Positions 1 to 8,309 of a DNA stretch of 64,000 nucleotides are shown here, one piece after another. Origin of the DNA: an uncultured Lachnospiraceae bacterium. Its GTDB lineage: Bacteria > Bacillota > Clostridia > Lachnospirales > Lachnospiraceae. Each line of letters begins with the position of its first letter. Within the stretch, counting starts at the first letter, position 1. The translations under genes and the position numbers were made by a program. Where the stretch lies: contig CACZJZ010000011.1 in NCBI GenBank assembly GCA_902781655.1, positions 1 to 64,000 on the forward strand, in the 5' to 3' direction. Under the pieces are notes generated by a model. It saw only the letters and a list, made by a program, of their open reading frames with translations. It made no database searches and was not told where the DNA came from.

Positions 1-1
1 T

Positions 2-160
2 AATCTCAAGGAGTTGGAAGCAGATAAACTGATCGTCCGCACCGAGTATCCGCAGATCCCGCCGAAGGTGGAATATACGCTTTCGGAACGAGGAAAATCG
101 CTGATGACTGTGCTGGATCAGCTCTGTGTCTGGGGCGAAGAGAATCGACTGGCAGAGTGA
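2..160 (+). CDS. C-terminal end of a winged-helix regulator (HxlR-like), 5' truncated by window edge
   Basis: An open frame enters from the left edge and stops with TGA at 158-160, giving the last 52 residues. Visible landmarks are a 'PPKVEYTLSERGKSL' wing segment followed by 'VWGEEN' near the end. These are typical of the HxlR/MarR-like winged-helix family: a wing with V-E-Y-x-L-T/S-x-x-G, then a C-terminal helix containing W-G. The family binds DNA as dimers, often sensing redox state or toxic compounds, but the sensing N-terminus lies outside the window. The ligand and target are therefore unknown. A strong terminator follows about 240 bases downstream. Confidence 0.75.
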   Translation, partial: NLKELEADKLIVRTEYPQIPPKVEYTLSERGKSLMTVLDQLCVWGEENRLAE

Positions 161-563
161 TAACTTCTGATTTATATCTTGGAATACCTATCTTGTCTTC
201 TTTCAAGTGGCTTTGAAATCAGTAGCGATTATATCCATTTCTCATTAGCACAATTTCGTTACTTAGTGTACCAAGTTTGGAATTCGTGAAAAACAGAAAA
301 GCCGTCCCGATAATCCGAGACGGCAAAATACTGTCAATATTAAATTATGATGTCTTCATGTGCACCGCTTATTGTACTTCAAAGAGGATTAAAGCGATGG
401 AAGGCGATGCAGATGATGATTCTGCATCGCCTTTTTTCTATTCCTGCTCAAATAGCCTTTCCACTGTCACAACCTCCGAAAATAGCAAAGCCACAGTCTC
501 GCCAGTCAAAAATTCATCCAAATAGCCTTCCCACAGTCACGCCAGACCAACTTTCACATTTTT
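161..563. other. non-coding stretch between the HxlR-like gene and the rlmD terminator
   Basis: I see no convincing gene. It contains a strong + strand terminator (402-437) and a 6-bp inverted repeat GCCGTC/GACGGC at 301-324 without a T-run. There are also three degenerate copies of a motif beginning AAATAGC at about 450, 480 and 520, each followed by a CCAC-x-GTC core. Short open frames here have no recognisable product and no good ribosome-binding site. Confidence 0.5.
402..437 (+). terminator. Rho-independent terminator
   Basis: The arms 403-413 (GGCGATGCAGA) and 421-431 (TCTGCATCGCC) pair perfectly over 11 bp. The loop is 7 nt, and six T follow at 432-437. It probably ends the transcript of the HxlR-like gene or of a short RNA read from about 250-400. 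Confidence 0.9.
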
Positions 564-610
564 AAAGAAAAAGCGGCACCCGCCTCTCTTCTCAGATAGA
601 CGGATGCCGC
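564..610 (-). terminator. Rho-independent terminator of rlmD
   Basis: On the - strand, arm 610-600 (GCGGCATCCG) pairs with arm 583-573 with one or two mismatches, and a T-rich run follows (572-565, read as TTTTTCTTT). It lies 36 bases past the rlmD stop codon and ends the long - strand gene run. Confidence 0.85.
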
Positions 611-645
611 AGAAATGGCTAAACACGGGATTTTCCAGCCCTCTT

Positions 646-2214
646 TTATTTTGCTCTTGATAGCTGAACCACTGTCTCAACATGCACGCTATTGCAGAAA
701 TTGTCCACCGGCGTAACCTTCCGCAGCTCGTATTCCTTTTCACACAGCTTCCGGAGATCTCGGGCAAGGGTGGCCGGATCGCAGCTGACGTAGACGACCC
801 GCTTCGGCATGAGCTTCAGAATGATATTGATCGTGCCGTCGTCCAGTCCCTTCCGCGGCGGATCGACCACCACGACATCGACCGGATTGCGGCGTCCTTC
901 CTTTCTGCGCCGTTCCACAAAGGCCGGCAGAACATCCTCTGCGCGCCCTGTCTCAAACAGTGCGTTGGAAATGCCGTTGCGCTCCGCGTTGATCTTGGCA
1001 TCGCGCACGGCCTCCGGCACAACCTCGATGCCATAGACCTCCTTCGCACGCTTCGCCAGGAACAGGGAAATGGTCCCGATCCCGCAGTAAAGGTCGAGAA
1101 CATATTCCTTCCCGGTCAGTGCCGCGTAATCCAGAGCGAGACTGTACATCTTCTCCGTCTGCTTCGGATTGATCTGATAGAAGGAGAGCGGAGAGATCCG
1201 GAACTGCAGCTGCGTGCCCGTGGGAACAAACGTCTGCATTTTTCTATTTCCGCATGTGGCGTTCTTTGCAGAACCCGCGGGAGAAACGCCTGGATGGGAC
1301 TTCTCCCCGACCAGAACATCTATGCCGGCGGAATCCGTGCCACGGTGCTCCTTGACATCAAAGATATGGAGACTGTCCAGAATGCTGTCCTCTCCCCACA
1401 GGATTCGGAGTTTTCTGCCGAGTATTACATTGGTTTTGGCGCGGTTGACATTCAGCGAGATGCTGGTCACGTTCGGGAGAACGCGGATCATCTCCACGAG
1501 CTTGTCCTCTTCCGGCAGGCTGTCTCCGTTGACCACCAGGCAGACCATAGTCTGCTGGCTGTAGATGCCGTTCCGGATGAGGATATGTCGCAGCAGCCCT
1601 TCTCCCGTCTTCTCATCGTAGGCCGGCACATGGTACAGCTTCATATATTCCAGAATGGCTTCCAGAATTTTCTTGTTGTCCTCCGCCCCGAGCATACAGT
1701 CCGTCATCGGCACGATGCTGTGCGTGCGCCCTGCGTAGAAGCCGGTCAGCGGAACACCGTCCGTGCTCATGCCCACCGGGACCTGCTCCTTGTTGCGATA
1801 GCGGAACGGGTCGTCCATGCCGATGATCGGGTAGAGCACCTCATCGACCTTTTCCGCCGGAAAGCCGCCGATCCGGATGAGATCTCCCCGAACCTTGCGC
1901 TCCTTGAACGCGAGCTGATGCTCATAATCCAGGGATTGAATCTGGCAGCCGCCGCACTTATTGGAGATATCGCACTTCGGCTCCACGCGGAACGGCGACC
2001 GCTCCGTGATCTCCTCCAGTTTGGCGAAAGCATACTTCGGCGTAGCCTTCATCACCTTTGCCGTGACCTTATCCCCGATGACCGCGTCCTTGATGAAGAG
2101 CGTGTAGCCGTCCTCTGTATGGCCGATCCCATTGCCGTCCTGATCCATGTCCTCGATCGTCACCTCGAGCACATCGTCCTTATGCCAGGGTGTTTCCACC
2201 TTCTTTTGTGCCAT
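646..2214 (-). CDS. rlmD: 23S rRNA (uracil-5-)-methyltransferase, RlmD/RlmCD (TrmA) family
   Basis: 522 residues. It transfers methyl from S-adenosylmethionine to C5 of a uridine in 23S rRNA. An N-terminal TRAM-like OB domain (about 10-70) is followed by cysteines C81, C87 and C90 (CDISNKCGGC), consistent with the 4Fe-4S site of this family. The methyltransferase core shows the SAM loop DLYCGIGTISLF, the catalytic-loop motif VVVDPPRKG, and YVSCDPATLARD containing the nucleophilic cysteine. An insert of about 35 residues around SHPGVSPAGSAKNATCG precedes the conserved YQINPKQTE helix; it has low complexity and is unlike the core. The ATG follows GATCGGAG. It is the last gene of the - strand run and ends at a strong terminator. 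Which uridine is modified (747, 1939 or both) cannot be told from sequence alone. Confidence 0.92.
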   Translation of the reverse strand: MAQKKVETPWHKDDVLEVTIEDMDQDGNGIGHTEDGYTLFIKDAVIGDKVTAKVMKATPKYAFAKLEEITERSPFRVEPKCDISNKCGGCQIQSLDYEHQLAFKERKVRGDLIRIGGFPAEKVDEVLYPIIGMDDPFRYRNKEQVPVGMSTDGVPLTGFYAGRTHSIVPMTDCMLGAEDNKKILEAILEYMKLYHVPAYDEKTGEGLLRHILIRNGIYSQQTMVCLVVNGDSLPEEDKLVEMIRVLPNVTSISLNVNRAKTNVILGRKLRILWGEDSILDSLHIFDVKEHRGTDSAGIDVLVGEKSHPGVSPAGSAKNATCGNRKMQTFVPTGTQLQFRISPLSFYQINPKQTEKMYSLALDYAALTGKEYVLDLYCGIGTISLFLAKRAKEVYGIEVVPEAVRDAKINAERNGISNALFETGRAEDVLPAFVERRRKEGRRNPVDVVVVDPPRKGLDDGTINIILKLMPKRVVYVSCDPATLARDLRKLCEKEYELRKVTPVDNFCNSVHVETVVQLSRAK

Positions 2215-2275
2215 CTCCGATCAACCTTCTTCCTGTTTCTTCCGCTGATCATCCCGCTGCGTGAAGTCCATGTGA

Positions 2276-2320
2276 GGATGCCGCACAGAACGCATCACGG
2301 GCCTACCTTTGCGGCCATCC
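2276..2320 (+). repeat. orphan, degenerate copy of the hairpin leader element
   Basis: GGATGCCGCA at 2276-2285, then CAGAACGC, reproduces the left arm and loop of the start-codon hairpin element found elsewhere in the window (compare 30175-30209). The right arm has lost its GG. The element points to the + strand although no + strand gene follows; the flanking genes run on the - strand. TGCGGCCATCC at 2310-2320 can pair imperfectly with the left end, so it may form a 45-nt hairpin between yhaM and rlmD. Confidence 0.45.
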
Positions 2321-2359
2321 ACTTCGCTCCAGGCCACTATACACAATAGCAGCAGAGTT

Positions 2360-3301
2360 CTACACCTCTGTGCGCCGCACGTTTGATTCGACGCGTGCCT
2401 GGTAGCCAGCCCACGGATCGGTGTTGTTTCCCTGCAGAATTTCCTTGAACATCTCCATATGCGCGTCGGTGTTGTCCGCGTAATTCAGCGCTGCCGCCTC
2501 CATCAGTGCCGGTACCTTCGGGCTGCCGAACTCGAGTTTCCCGTGATGCGCGAGAATGCAGTGCCGCAGCTCCAGCGCCAGCATCGGCGGAAAGTCCGGA
2601 ATCGCTTTCAGCTTCTCATCAATCATCTCGACACCGATCACAATGTGGCCGATAAGCTGGCCCTCCTCCGTATAATCATTCCGCGGAAACGCGGACAGTT
2701 CGCGCGTCTTGCCGATGTCGTGAAGCATCGCCGCCGGGACCAGCAGATCCTTCTTCAGCGTCGGATACAGACTGCAGTACGCATAACACAGCTTTGTCAC
2801 ATTGAGACTGTGCTCCAGCAGTCCGCCGACGAATCCATGGTGCATCGTCTTGGCTGCAGAGGATCCCCGGAATGCCGCGGCAAAACCGGTGTCCTCGAGA
2901 AAGAACGCCTGCAGCAGCGCTTTCATGTGCGGCTCCTCGATTTTATCGATATACCGGATGAAATCTGTCCACATCTCGTCGATGGAACGGTCTGAAACCG
3001 GAAGATAGTCCTTCGGATCATACTCTCCCTCCGCGACGCGGCGCACCCGTTTCACATTGAGCTGCAGACTGCCCTGGAACGACGTGATATCGCCCGTCAC
3101 CTCGACATAATCCAGATTATCAAAATCTCCAATGCCCGCATTCCCGGGATCCCATATTTTGGCGTCGAGCGTCCCAGTCTTGTCCTGCAGCGTGAGGCTG
3201 TCATACGACTTGCCCGCCTTGGTTCTCAGTTCCTGCTTCTTCTTGCAAAGATAAATGTCGCGGACGGAGTCTCCCTCCCGCAGATCTGCGATAAAATGCA
3301 T
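2360..3301 (-). CDS. yhaM: 3'-5' exoribonuclease YhaM family (OB-fold plus HD domain)
   Basis: 313 residues from the ATG at 3301, which has a GGGAGCAGGAAGA leader. The N-terminal ~110 residues look like an OB-type nucleic-acid-binding fold (LTLQDKTGTLDAKIWDPG, YVEVTGDI). The C-terminal HD domain carries HHGFVGGLLEHS, MLHDIGK, the H-C-I-L-A-H-H-G-K helix and YADNTDAH, which are metal and catalytic positions of the YhaM/CBF1 group. The family trims RNA and some DNA 3' ends in Gram-positive bacteria. The frame stays open upstream to 3604 with another ATG at 3541, so a form with about 80 extra Arg/Ser/Gly-rich residues cannot be excluded; the family start and the ribosome-binding site favour 3301. 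Confidence 0.9.
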   Translation of the reverse strand: MHFIADLREGDSVRDIYLCKKKQELRTKAGKSYDSLTLQDKTGTLDAKIWDPGNAGIGDFDNLDYVEVTGDITSFQGSLQLNVKRVRRVAEGEYDPKDYLPVSDRSIDEMWTDFIRYIDKIEEPHMKALLQAFFLEDTGFAAAFRGSSAAKTMHHGFVGGLLEHSLNVTKLCYAYCSLYPTLKKDLLVPAAMLHDIGKTRELSAFPRNDYTEEGQLIGHIVIGVEMIDEKLKAIPDFPPMLALELRHCILAHHGKLEFGSPKVPALMEAAALNYADNTDAHMEMFKEILQGNNTDPWAGYQARVESNVRRTEV

Positions 3302-3607
3302 TCTTCCTGCTCCCTTTCCTGCTGCGATCTTCCGATACGGCGAGTCAGCAGCCATGCTGCGGCTGACATCGCGCTCTGCTCCGCTCCCGCCGCGGCCTGA
3401 CGCTGCGCTTCTGAATTCCTTATGCCACGTGTTCTCTCTGCTATTCTTCTGCGCTCTGTCCCGTCCGGATCTTTCCCTGACATCGTGCCGTTCGATTCCG
3501 CTTGCCGCAAGCTCTTCAAATACCTCATTCGGAATTTTCATGCTCCCAGTCAAATTCCTTTCCAAATTCGAGCCATTCCTGTGCCGCCCTACATGATACC
3601 ACATCTG
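3302..3607 (-). other. 306-base stretch in frame with yhaM, coding status unclear
   Basis: This segment between the HtrA-like gene and the yhaM start stays open in the yhaM frame. From the ATG at 3541 it would encode an opening MKIPNEVFEELAASG followed by an Arg/Ser/Gly-rich, unstructured-looking sequence. The Shine-Dalgarno before 3541 (GGGAGC) is only one base from the ATG, which is poor. I judge it more likely an untranslated spacer than a true N-terminal extension. Confidence 0.4.
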
Positions 3608-5053
3608 TCACTTCGCGGGCTGTTCCTGAAGTATCGCCTGCAGGCTTTCCTCCTGATATCCGTCATTTCCCGTCCGCTGCACCTTGAGCTTCACATCGTC
3701 CCCGGGCTGATGAGAGCGCAGCTTCGTCAGAAGCTCACTCCAGGTGGTGATGCTGGTCCCGTCAAATTCCGTTATGACATCGCCGCTGATCACGCCGGCG
3801 GCCATAGCCGGCGAACCCTCCTCAACCTTGCGGACATAGGCGCCCTGCGGCACCCCCTGCTCCTTAGTGACATTCTCCGGCACATCCGCGCCGTGGATGC
3901 CGAGATACGCCGGCTTCTCCCCATTGGAGAGCTGCCCGATCAGCGCTTTCATGTCCGTGATGCCGACCGCGCTGATCATATTCTTCATATCCGCGCCGTT
4001 ATAATCCATGTCAATGATGCCGAGAACCTGCCCGCTGAGATTGATCAGGACACCCGACGCCGCGCTGCTGCCATAGATATCCGTGGTCAGCAGTTTATAG
4101 GAAGCGTCGATGACGTCCAGCGAGGTGGATGTGCTCGTCACAATTCCGTATGACACAGAACCGACCGTCCCCGCCGGCGCGCCGAGCGCGATCACCGGCG
4201 TTCCGGTGAGATTGGACTGCTTGGAACTGCCAAGCTCCGCAATGGCAAAATTCTGCCTTGCGGAATCCGAGATTTTGGTCCCATCCACGCCGACAACGGC
4301 ATATCCACTGACGGTGTCTATCCCGACCGTCTTCCCCTTCATCAGAGTTCCATCCGGAAATGTGACCGTGATCTCATCCGCGCCCTGTACCGCCTGGTCC
4401 TCGCAGAGAATCAGAATCTGCTTATCATGCTCCGCGACAATGAGACCCGGCGCCTTTCCGCTATTCTCATATTCTTCCCCGTACCACGTCGAGTCCGCCG
4501 TGATTCTGGTCACAACCGCCACGGATTTTGAAGCCTTTGCGGCTGTATCGTTCAGCATACCGTAAATCTTCTGATAATCCGCGGCTGTATACGCGCGGCT
4601 GTCGATGACCTGTCCGATCTCCTGATCGAGATTCTCGCCGGAGGCATCGACCGCTTCCGCAGCTGCCTTCCGGGCGGCCTCCGCTGCAGCCTTTTCCGCG
4701 GCCGCAGATGCTGCGCTGGAGGCCAGATCCGAGTCATTTTGGATCATATCCGCCGGATTGATCTCCTCTGTCTCGAAACTGCTGCCCGCTGCGCTGTCCA
4801 TGGTCTGTCCGTCCTCTGAAAAGGTAACCTCCTGAACCTTGTTTTCATCCGGGTAGAGCAGACGGCTAATCACCGGCTCCATCACCAGAAACACAAGACA
4901 GGCTACGCCGCCGAAGAGCACGGCAAGGCCCGCCGTTCCCAGCGTCCGCCTGAGAATCTTCCTGTGATTCACCGGGCGGGCCTTGATCTTCTCCTGCATG
5001 AAGCCGGTATCCACCATCGGCTCCTGTTCCTGTTTACTCCTGTTCTCTTCCAT
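3608..5053 (-). CDS. membrane-anchored HtrA/DegP-like protein with PDZ domain, apparent pseudoprotease
   Basis: 481 residues. A cytoplasmic N-terminus is followed by one membrane segment (about 38-62), an Ala-rich helical linker (about 108-136), a trypsin-like fold (about 165-365) and a PDZ domain (about 380-470; YLGIHGADVPE, GAYVRKVEEGSPAMAAGV). In active HtrA proteins the fold carries TNxHVV, a TDLAVI-like Asp site and GNSGGPL. Here the equivalents read LCEDQAVQGA, TVSGYAVVGV and YGSSAASGVLIN, so the His and Asp appear lost and the Ser loop is altered. The fold-defining GQVLGI strand is kept. It is probably a substrate-binding or scaffolding envelope protein rather than a protease. It sits between the AIR-synthase-like gene and yhaM in the long - strand run. 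The ATG is preceded by a GC-rich hairpin and AAGG. Confidence 0.85.
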   Translation of the reverse strand: MEENRSKQEQEPMVDTGFMQEKIKARPVNHRKILRRTLGTAGLAVLFGGVACLVFLVMEPVISRLLYPDENKVQEVTFSEDGQTMDSAAGSSFETEEINPADMIQNDSDLASSAASAAAEKAAAEAARKAAAEAVDASGENLDQEIGQVIDSRAYTAADYQKIYGMLNDTAAKASKSVAVVTRITADSTWYGEEYENSGKAPGLIVAEHDKQILILCEDQAVQGADEITVTFPDGTLMKGKTVGIDTVSGYAVVGVDGTKISDSARQNFAIAELGSSKQSNLTGTPVIALGAPAGTVGSVSYGIVTSTSTSLDVIDASYKLLTTDIYGSSAASGVLINLSGQVLGIIDMDYNGADMKNMISAVGITDMKALIGQLSNGEKPAYLGIHGADVPENVTKEQGVPQGAYVRKVEEGSPAMAAGVISGDVITEFDGTSITTWSELLTKLRSHQPGDDVKLKVQRTGNDGYQEESLQAILQEQPAK

Positions 5054-5112
5054 TCTGCCTTCACACCATGCGGGCCGGCTGCCGAATGACCCGCAAGATC
5101 AGCCCTCTCCAC

Positions 5113-6129
5113 TCACAGTTCCTCAAACCGAAGCAGCGCGTCCGGCTGCGGCCTGTCGAGGAATCGTTCCTCCCCGCCATGTCGGATCACCCGGTTCCTG
5201 CCGCGGGTGAGCATGCCGATATCGCTGGCGGGAATGTCCTGCCGCCGGAGCGCCGCGAGGACCTCTGCCACACCGTCCTCCGGTACCGCCGCCAGGAGAC
5301 TCCCAGTCGACCACATACAGCACGGATCGAGATCGTAGAAGTTACAGATCTCCACCGTCTCCTGCCGGATCGGCACCTGTTCCCAGTCCACCGTCAGACC
5401 ACACTGCCAAAGATTCGCCATATACCACAGCGCGGCGTAGAGGCCTCCCTCCCCCAGCGCGACCATCGCGCAGCGGTCGCTGAACGCGTTGATCAGCCTC
5501 GCATCCTTCCGGATGGAGAGGTGATGAATTGCCTCTGCCGCCGTTTCCACAAAGGGAGCAGGAAACCGTTCCAGCAATTCCTCCCTCCTCCGGACGCCGA
5601 GAACGGCAGTCCCCTCCAGTCCGATCCATCTGGTCAGCACCAGATGAAAGCCGGGGATATCCTCCGCCCTGATCTTCTCATGCTTCTCGTCCGTGGGATC
5701 GCCGAGACACACGGACTCCACAAGCGGGACGTTCACCGCCCTGGTGATCTCCGTCCGCACCTGCGCGATCTGCACTCCCTCTTCCTCCGCCGTCTCGCAG
5801 ATCTGATCGATGAGTCCCCGAAGCTCCGATTCCAATGTGCCCAGCGGCAGCATGATGGACACGCCGGCCAGACGCGGATACGCGCCCTTGGCGGCCAGCG
5901 TGTCCACCGCATGCAGCAGCGCGAGCCTGCCCGCCAGTCCCCGCGCCGCACTGAATGAAATCCTGCTCACGCTGCGGAGCACATAGTTCACGTCATCTCC
6001 CTCGAGCGGCAGAGAGCGGGATATTTCCTCCGCCTCCGCGTGCGCCCAGACTGCAGCCAGGCGCTTCCGGATGGCGCGATCATAGACAGTATCGTCCAGC
6101 TTCCCGATTTTCAGTTCCTTGTCCTTCAT
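5113..6129 (-). CDS. AIR synthase-related (PurM/HypE-like) protein
   Basis: 338 residues from the ATG at 6129 (a GTG directly before it is possible). GGAGG lies 7 bases upstream. The fold markers are those of AIR-synthase-like ATP-binding proteins: an N-terminal part with GDDVNYVLRSVSRISFSAARG and DTLAAKGAYPRLAGVSIMLP, and a C-terminal part with MWSTGSLLAAVP and GRNRVIRHGGEERFLDRP. PurM, HypE, SelD and ThiL belong to this superfamily, but no pur, hyp or thi genes are nearby, so the substrate is unknown. Only 21 bases separate it from the upstream histidine kinase, and the HtrA-like gene follows. Its context suggests a regulatory or envelope-stress role rather than purine synthesis; this is inference. 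Confidence 0.75.
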   Translation of the reverse strand: MKDKELKIGKLDDTVYDRAIRKRLAAVWAHAEAEEISRSLPLEGDDVNYVLRSVSRISFSAARGLAGRLALLHAVDTLAAKGAYPRLAGVSIMLPLGTLESELRGLIDQICETAEEEGVQIAQVRTEITRAVNVPLVESVCLGDPTDEKHEKIRAEDIPGFHLVLTRWIGLEGTAVLGVRRREELLERFPAPFVETAAEAIHHLSIRKDARLINAFSDRCAMVALGEGGLYAALWYMANLWQCGLTVDWEQVPIRQETVEICNFYDLDPCCMWSTGSLLAAVPEDGVAEVLAALRRQDIPASDIGMLTRGRNRVIRHGGEERFLDRPQPDALLRFEEL

Positions 6130-6133
6130 CACT

Positions 6134-6148
6134 ATACCTCCATGCCGC
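6134..6148 (-). repeat. half copy (3' part) of the hairpin leader element, carrying the ribosome-binding site
   Basis: On the - strand this reads GCGGCATGGAGGTAT. The same 15 bases occur on the + strand at 63864-63878 before mnmE, and one base differs from the 3' half of the element before the histidine kinase start at 30210. It fills most of the gap between the kinase stop and the ATG at 6129. Confidence 0.7.
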
Positions 6149-6153
6149 TGATT

Positions 6154-7581
6154 TCAGGATTCCTCCTGCTGCTCCGCAAGCGGCAGCGTGAAGATAAATT
6201 CACTGCCGACACCCTCTGTGGAGACCACATTGATGTTCTCCCCATGTGCCCGGATGATCTCCCGAACGATCGAAAGTCCCAGTCCCGTCCCGGTCTTGTC
6301 CTTCCCGCGGGACAGGTCCGTCTTGTAAAACCGCTCCCAGATATTCTTCTGATCCTCCTTCGGGATGCCGATGCCCGAGTCCCTGACAGACACGAACACC
6401 TTGCTGCGCTTTACGGTCGTCTCGACCCGGACCACTGAGTCCGCATGACTGAATTTGATCGCGTTGTCAACCAGATTATAGAGCACCTGCTCGATCCGGT
6501 CCCGGTCGGCATTCACATGCAGCGTCTGCCCTGTCAGCACAAGCTCGATCGCAATCTTCCGACTCCTGCAGGTCTGCTCGAACGATGCGCCCACACTCCG
6601 GATCACCTCATTGATGTCAAAATCCGTCCTGCACAGCAGCATGCCTCCGGTGCTCAGATTATTCAGCATCAGCAGCCCGTTTGTGAGCTTCGTCAACCGG
6701 CTTGTCTCATTCAGCACCACCTGCAGATATTTTGCATGCAGTTCCGGCGGAATCGTGCCGTCGAGCATCGCCTCCAGAAACCCCTTCATGGAGGTCAGCG
6801 GAGAGCGGAAGTCATGGGATACGTTTGCGATGAACTTTTTCTGATCCTCCTCGGCTGTGTCGATCTCGCTCGCCATGTAGTTGAGTGAAGCGGCGAGGTA
6901 TCCCATCTCATCCTCGGAATCCACGCTCACCCTATACTTCATGTTTCCGGCGGCGTACTGCTCCGTCGCCCGCGTGATGCGCCGGAGCGGCACATAGACC
7001 AGCTGCGTGAAGAAAATGAGAATGATCATGGAGAGAAGAAACAGCACAACCAGCTCGAGATAAGAGATGTTGAGAAGCCGATAGGCCTCCTCATTCACAT
7101 CGTCATAATCCTTTGTGATACAGACATAGCCGCGGACGCGGTAATCGCTGGAAATAGGCGCGAGCACCGACAGGCGGTCCCCGTCGTACTCCCCGAAGAA
7201 ATGGTCGACAAAATAATTCCTGCCTCCCGCCGTGACGGAGGGGTCGAAATCATGAATATAGACGTTCCCTGCCGGATCCGGCTCGGTGAACGAATTGACG
7301 ACCATGCGGCCGGAGGGATTGATGATATAGATATCGGCATCCATGAAGGTGCCCAGCGCCCGGATCTGTTTCTGCACAGAGTCGAGCGATATCTCCGTGT
7401 TGTAGAGATCCGTCGCGTAGGTATCGGCGATCAGCGTGGCTTCCCCATAGAGCTTGTCCGCGGTGTCGCGCCGACAGTGCTCCTGCGTCATGCCGGCAAT
7501 GAACGTCGCCACCACAATGAAGCCGAAAACCGCAAATACCAGATACCCGAGAAGAATCTTCAGATAAAGTGTCTTGTGCAT
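6154..7581 (-). CDS. sensor histidine kinase (OmpR/PhoR-type partner)
   Basis: 475 residues. The order is TM1 (about 8-30), an extracytoplasmic sensor region (31-172), TM2 (about 174-198), HAMP (about 195-245; VPLRRITRATEQYAAGN), a dimerisation/phosphoacceptor helix with IANVSHDFRSP (H256), and an ATPase domain with N-box YNLVDNAIKFS, VRDSGIGIP, a phenylalanine-containing F box and GTGLGLSIV. All catalytic boxes are intact. It starts 23 bases after the stop of the response-regulator gene, so the two form one unit. The signal sensed is unknown. The following AIR-synthase-like and PDZ proteins may belong to the same transcript. Confidence 0.93.
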   Translation of the reverse strand: MHKTLYLKILLGYLVFAVFGFIVVATFIAGMTQEHCRRDTADKLYGEATLIADTYATDLYNTEISLDSVQKQIRALGTFMDADIYIINPSGRMVVNSFTEPDPAGNVYIHDFDPSVTAGGRNYFVDHFFGEYDGDRLSVLAPISSDYRVRGYVCITKDYDDVNEEAYRLLNISYLELVVLFLLSMIILIFFTQLVYVPLRRITRATEQYAAGNMKYRVSVDSEDEMGYLAASLNYMASEIDTAEEDQKKFIANVSHDFRSPLTSMKGFLEAMLDGTIPPELHAKYLQVVLNETSRLTKLTNGLLMLNNLSTGGMLLCRTDFDINEVIRSVGASFEQTCRSRKIAIELVLTGQTLHVNADRDRIEQVLYNLVDNAIKFSHADSVVRVETTVKRSKVFVSVRDSGIGIPKEDQKNIWERFYKTDLSRGKDKTGTGLGLSIVREIIRAHGENINVVSTEGVGSEFIFTLPLAEQQEES

Positions 7582-7604
7582 AAGCGTATTCGCCGGCTCC
7601 CCGA

Positions 7605-8309
7605 CTACTCCATCACTTCAAATTTGTATCCCACGGACCAGATTGTCGCAATCCGCCAGTGGGTGTGATCCGAGATTTTCTCCCGAATCCGCTTGATGTG
7701 GACGTCCACTGTCCGGGTATCGCCGTAATATTCATAGCCCCATATCTGATCCAGGAGCTGCTCCCGCGTGAAGACACGGTTGGGATTGGACGCAAGGAAA
7801 TACAGAAGCTCCAGCTCCTTCGGCGGCATCTCCAGCGGCTTTCCCTGATACAGCACTGAATAATTGGTGAGATTGATGGAGAGATCCGGGTAGTCCACCC
7901 GCTTCTCCTTCTCCTGCGCCGCGGGCGATTTCTCCGCCCGGCTGCGCCGCAGAACCGCTTCGACCCGCGCCACCAGCTCCTTCGCGTCGAAGGGCTTCTC
8001 CATATAGTCGTCCGCGCCCATCTTGAGACCGAGCACCTTGTCAAATACCTCGCCCTTGGCGCTCAGCATAATGATCGGCAGCTGACTGGTTTTGCGCACC
8101 GTCTGACAGACCTGATATCCGTCCATCCCGGGCAGCATCAGGTCAAGAATCATCAGATCCGGCTTGTATGTCCCGATCGCCTCCAGCGCCGCCTCTCCGT
8201 CCCCGACCGTCATGGTGTCGTAGCACTCCTTGGTCAGATACAGGGCAATGAGTTCCGCGATGTTGGCGTCGTCGTCGACAATGAGAATTTTCTGTTTTGC
8301 TGCAGGCAT
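7605..8309 (-). CDS. OmpR/PhoB-family response regulator
   Basis: 234 residues. The receiver domain has the acidic pocket (VDDDAN), phosphoacceptor D56 (LMILDLMLPGMDG) and K in MEKPF. A linker rich in K/E/A leads to a winged-helix domain with PPKELELLYFLASNPNRVFTR and the recognition part TRTVDVHIKRIREKI. It is the cognate partner of the downstream kinase. The start MPAAKQKILIVDDD fits the family, and AAAGGG lies 7 bases upstream. Confidence 0.94.
   Translation of the reverse strand: MPAAKQKILIVDDDANIAELIALYLTKECYDTMTVGDGEAALEAIGTYKPDLMILDLMLPGMDGYQVCQTVRKTSQLPIIMLSAKGEVFDKVLGLKMGADDYMEKPFDAKELVARVEAVLRRSRAEKSPAAQEKEKRVDYPDLSINLTNYSVLYQGKPLEMPPKELELLYFLASNPNRVFTREQLLDQIWGYEYYGDTRTVDVHIKRIREKISDHTHWRIATIWSVGYKFEVME

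Noticed and set aside
301-324. GCCGTC/GACGGC inverted repeat considered as a terminator
   Set aside because: Six-bp stem with a 12-base loop and no T-run; the better terminator is at 402-437.
682-2349. 555-codon open frame antisense to rlmD
   Set aside because: Shadow of a clear methyltransferase gene; no start site or motifs.
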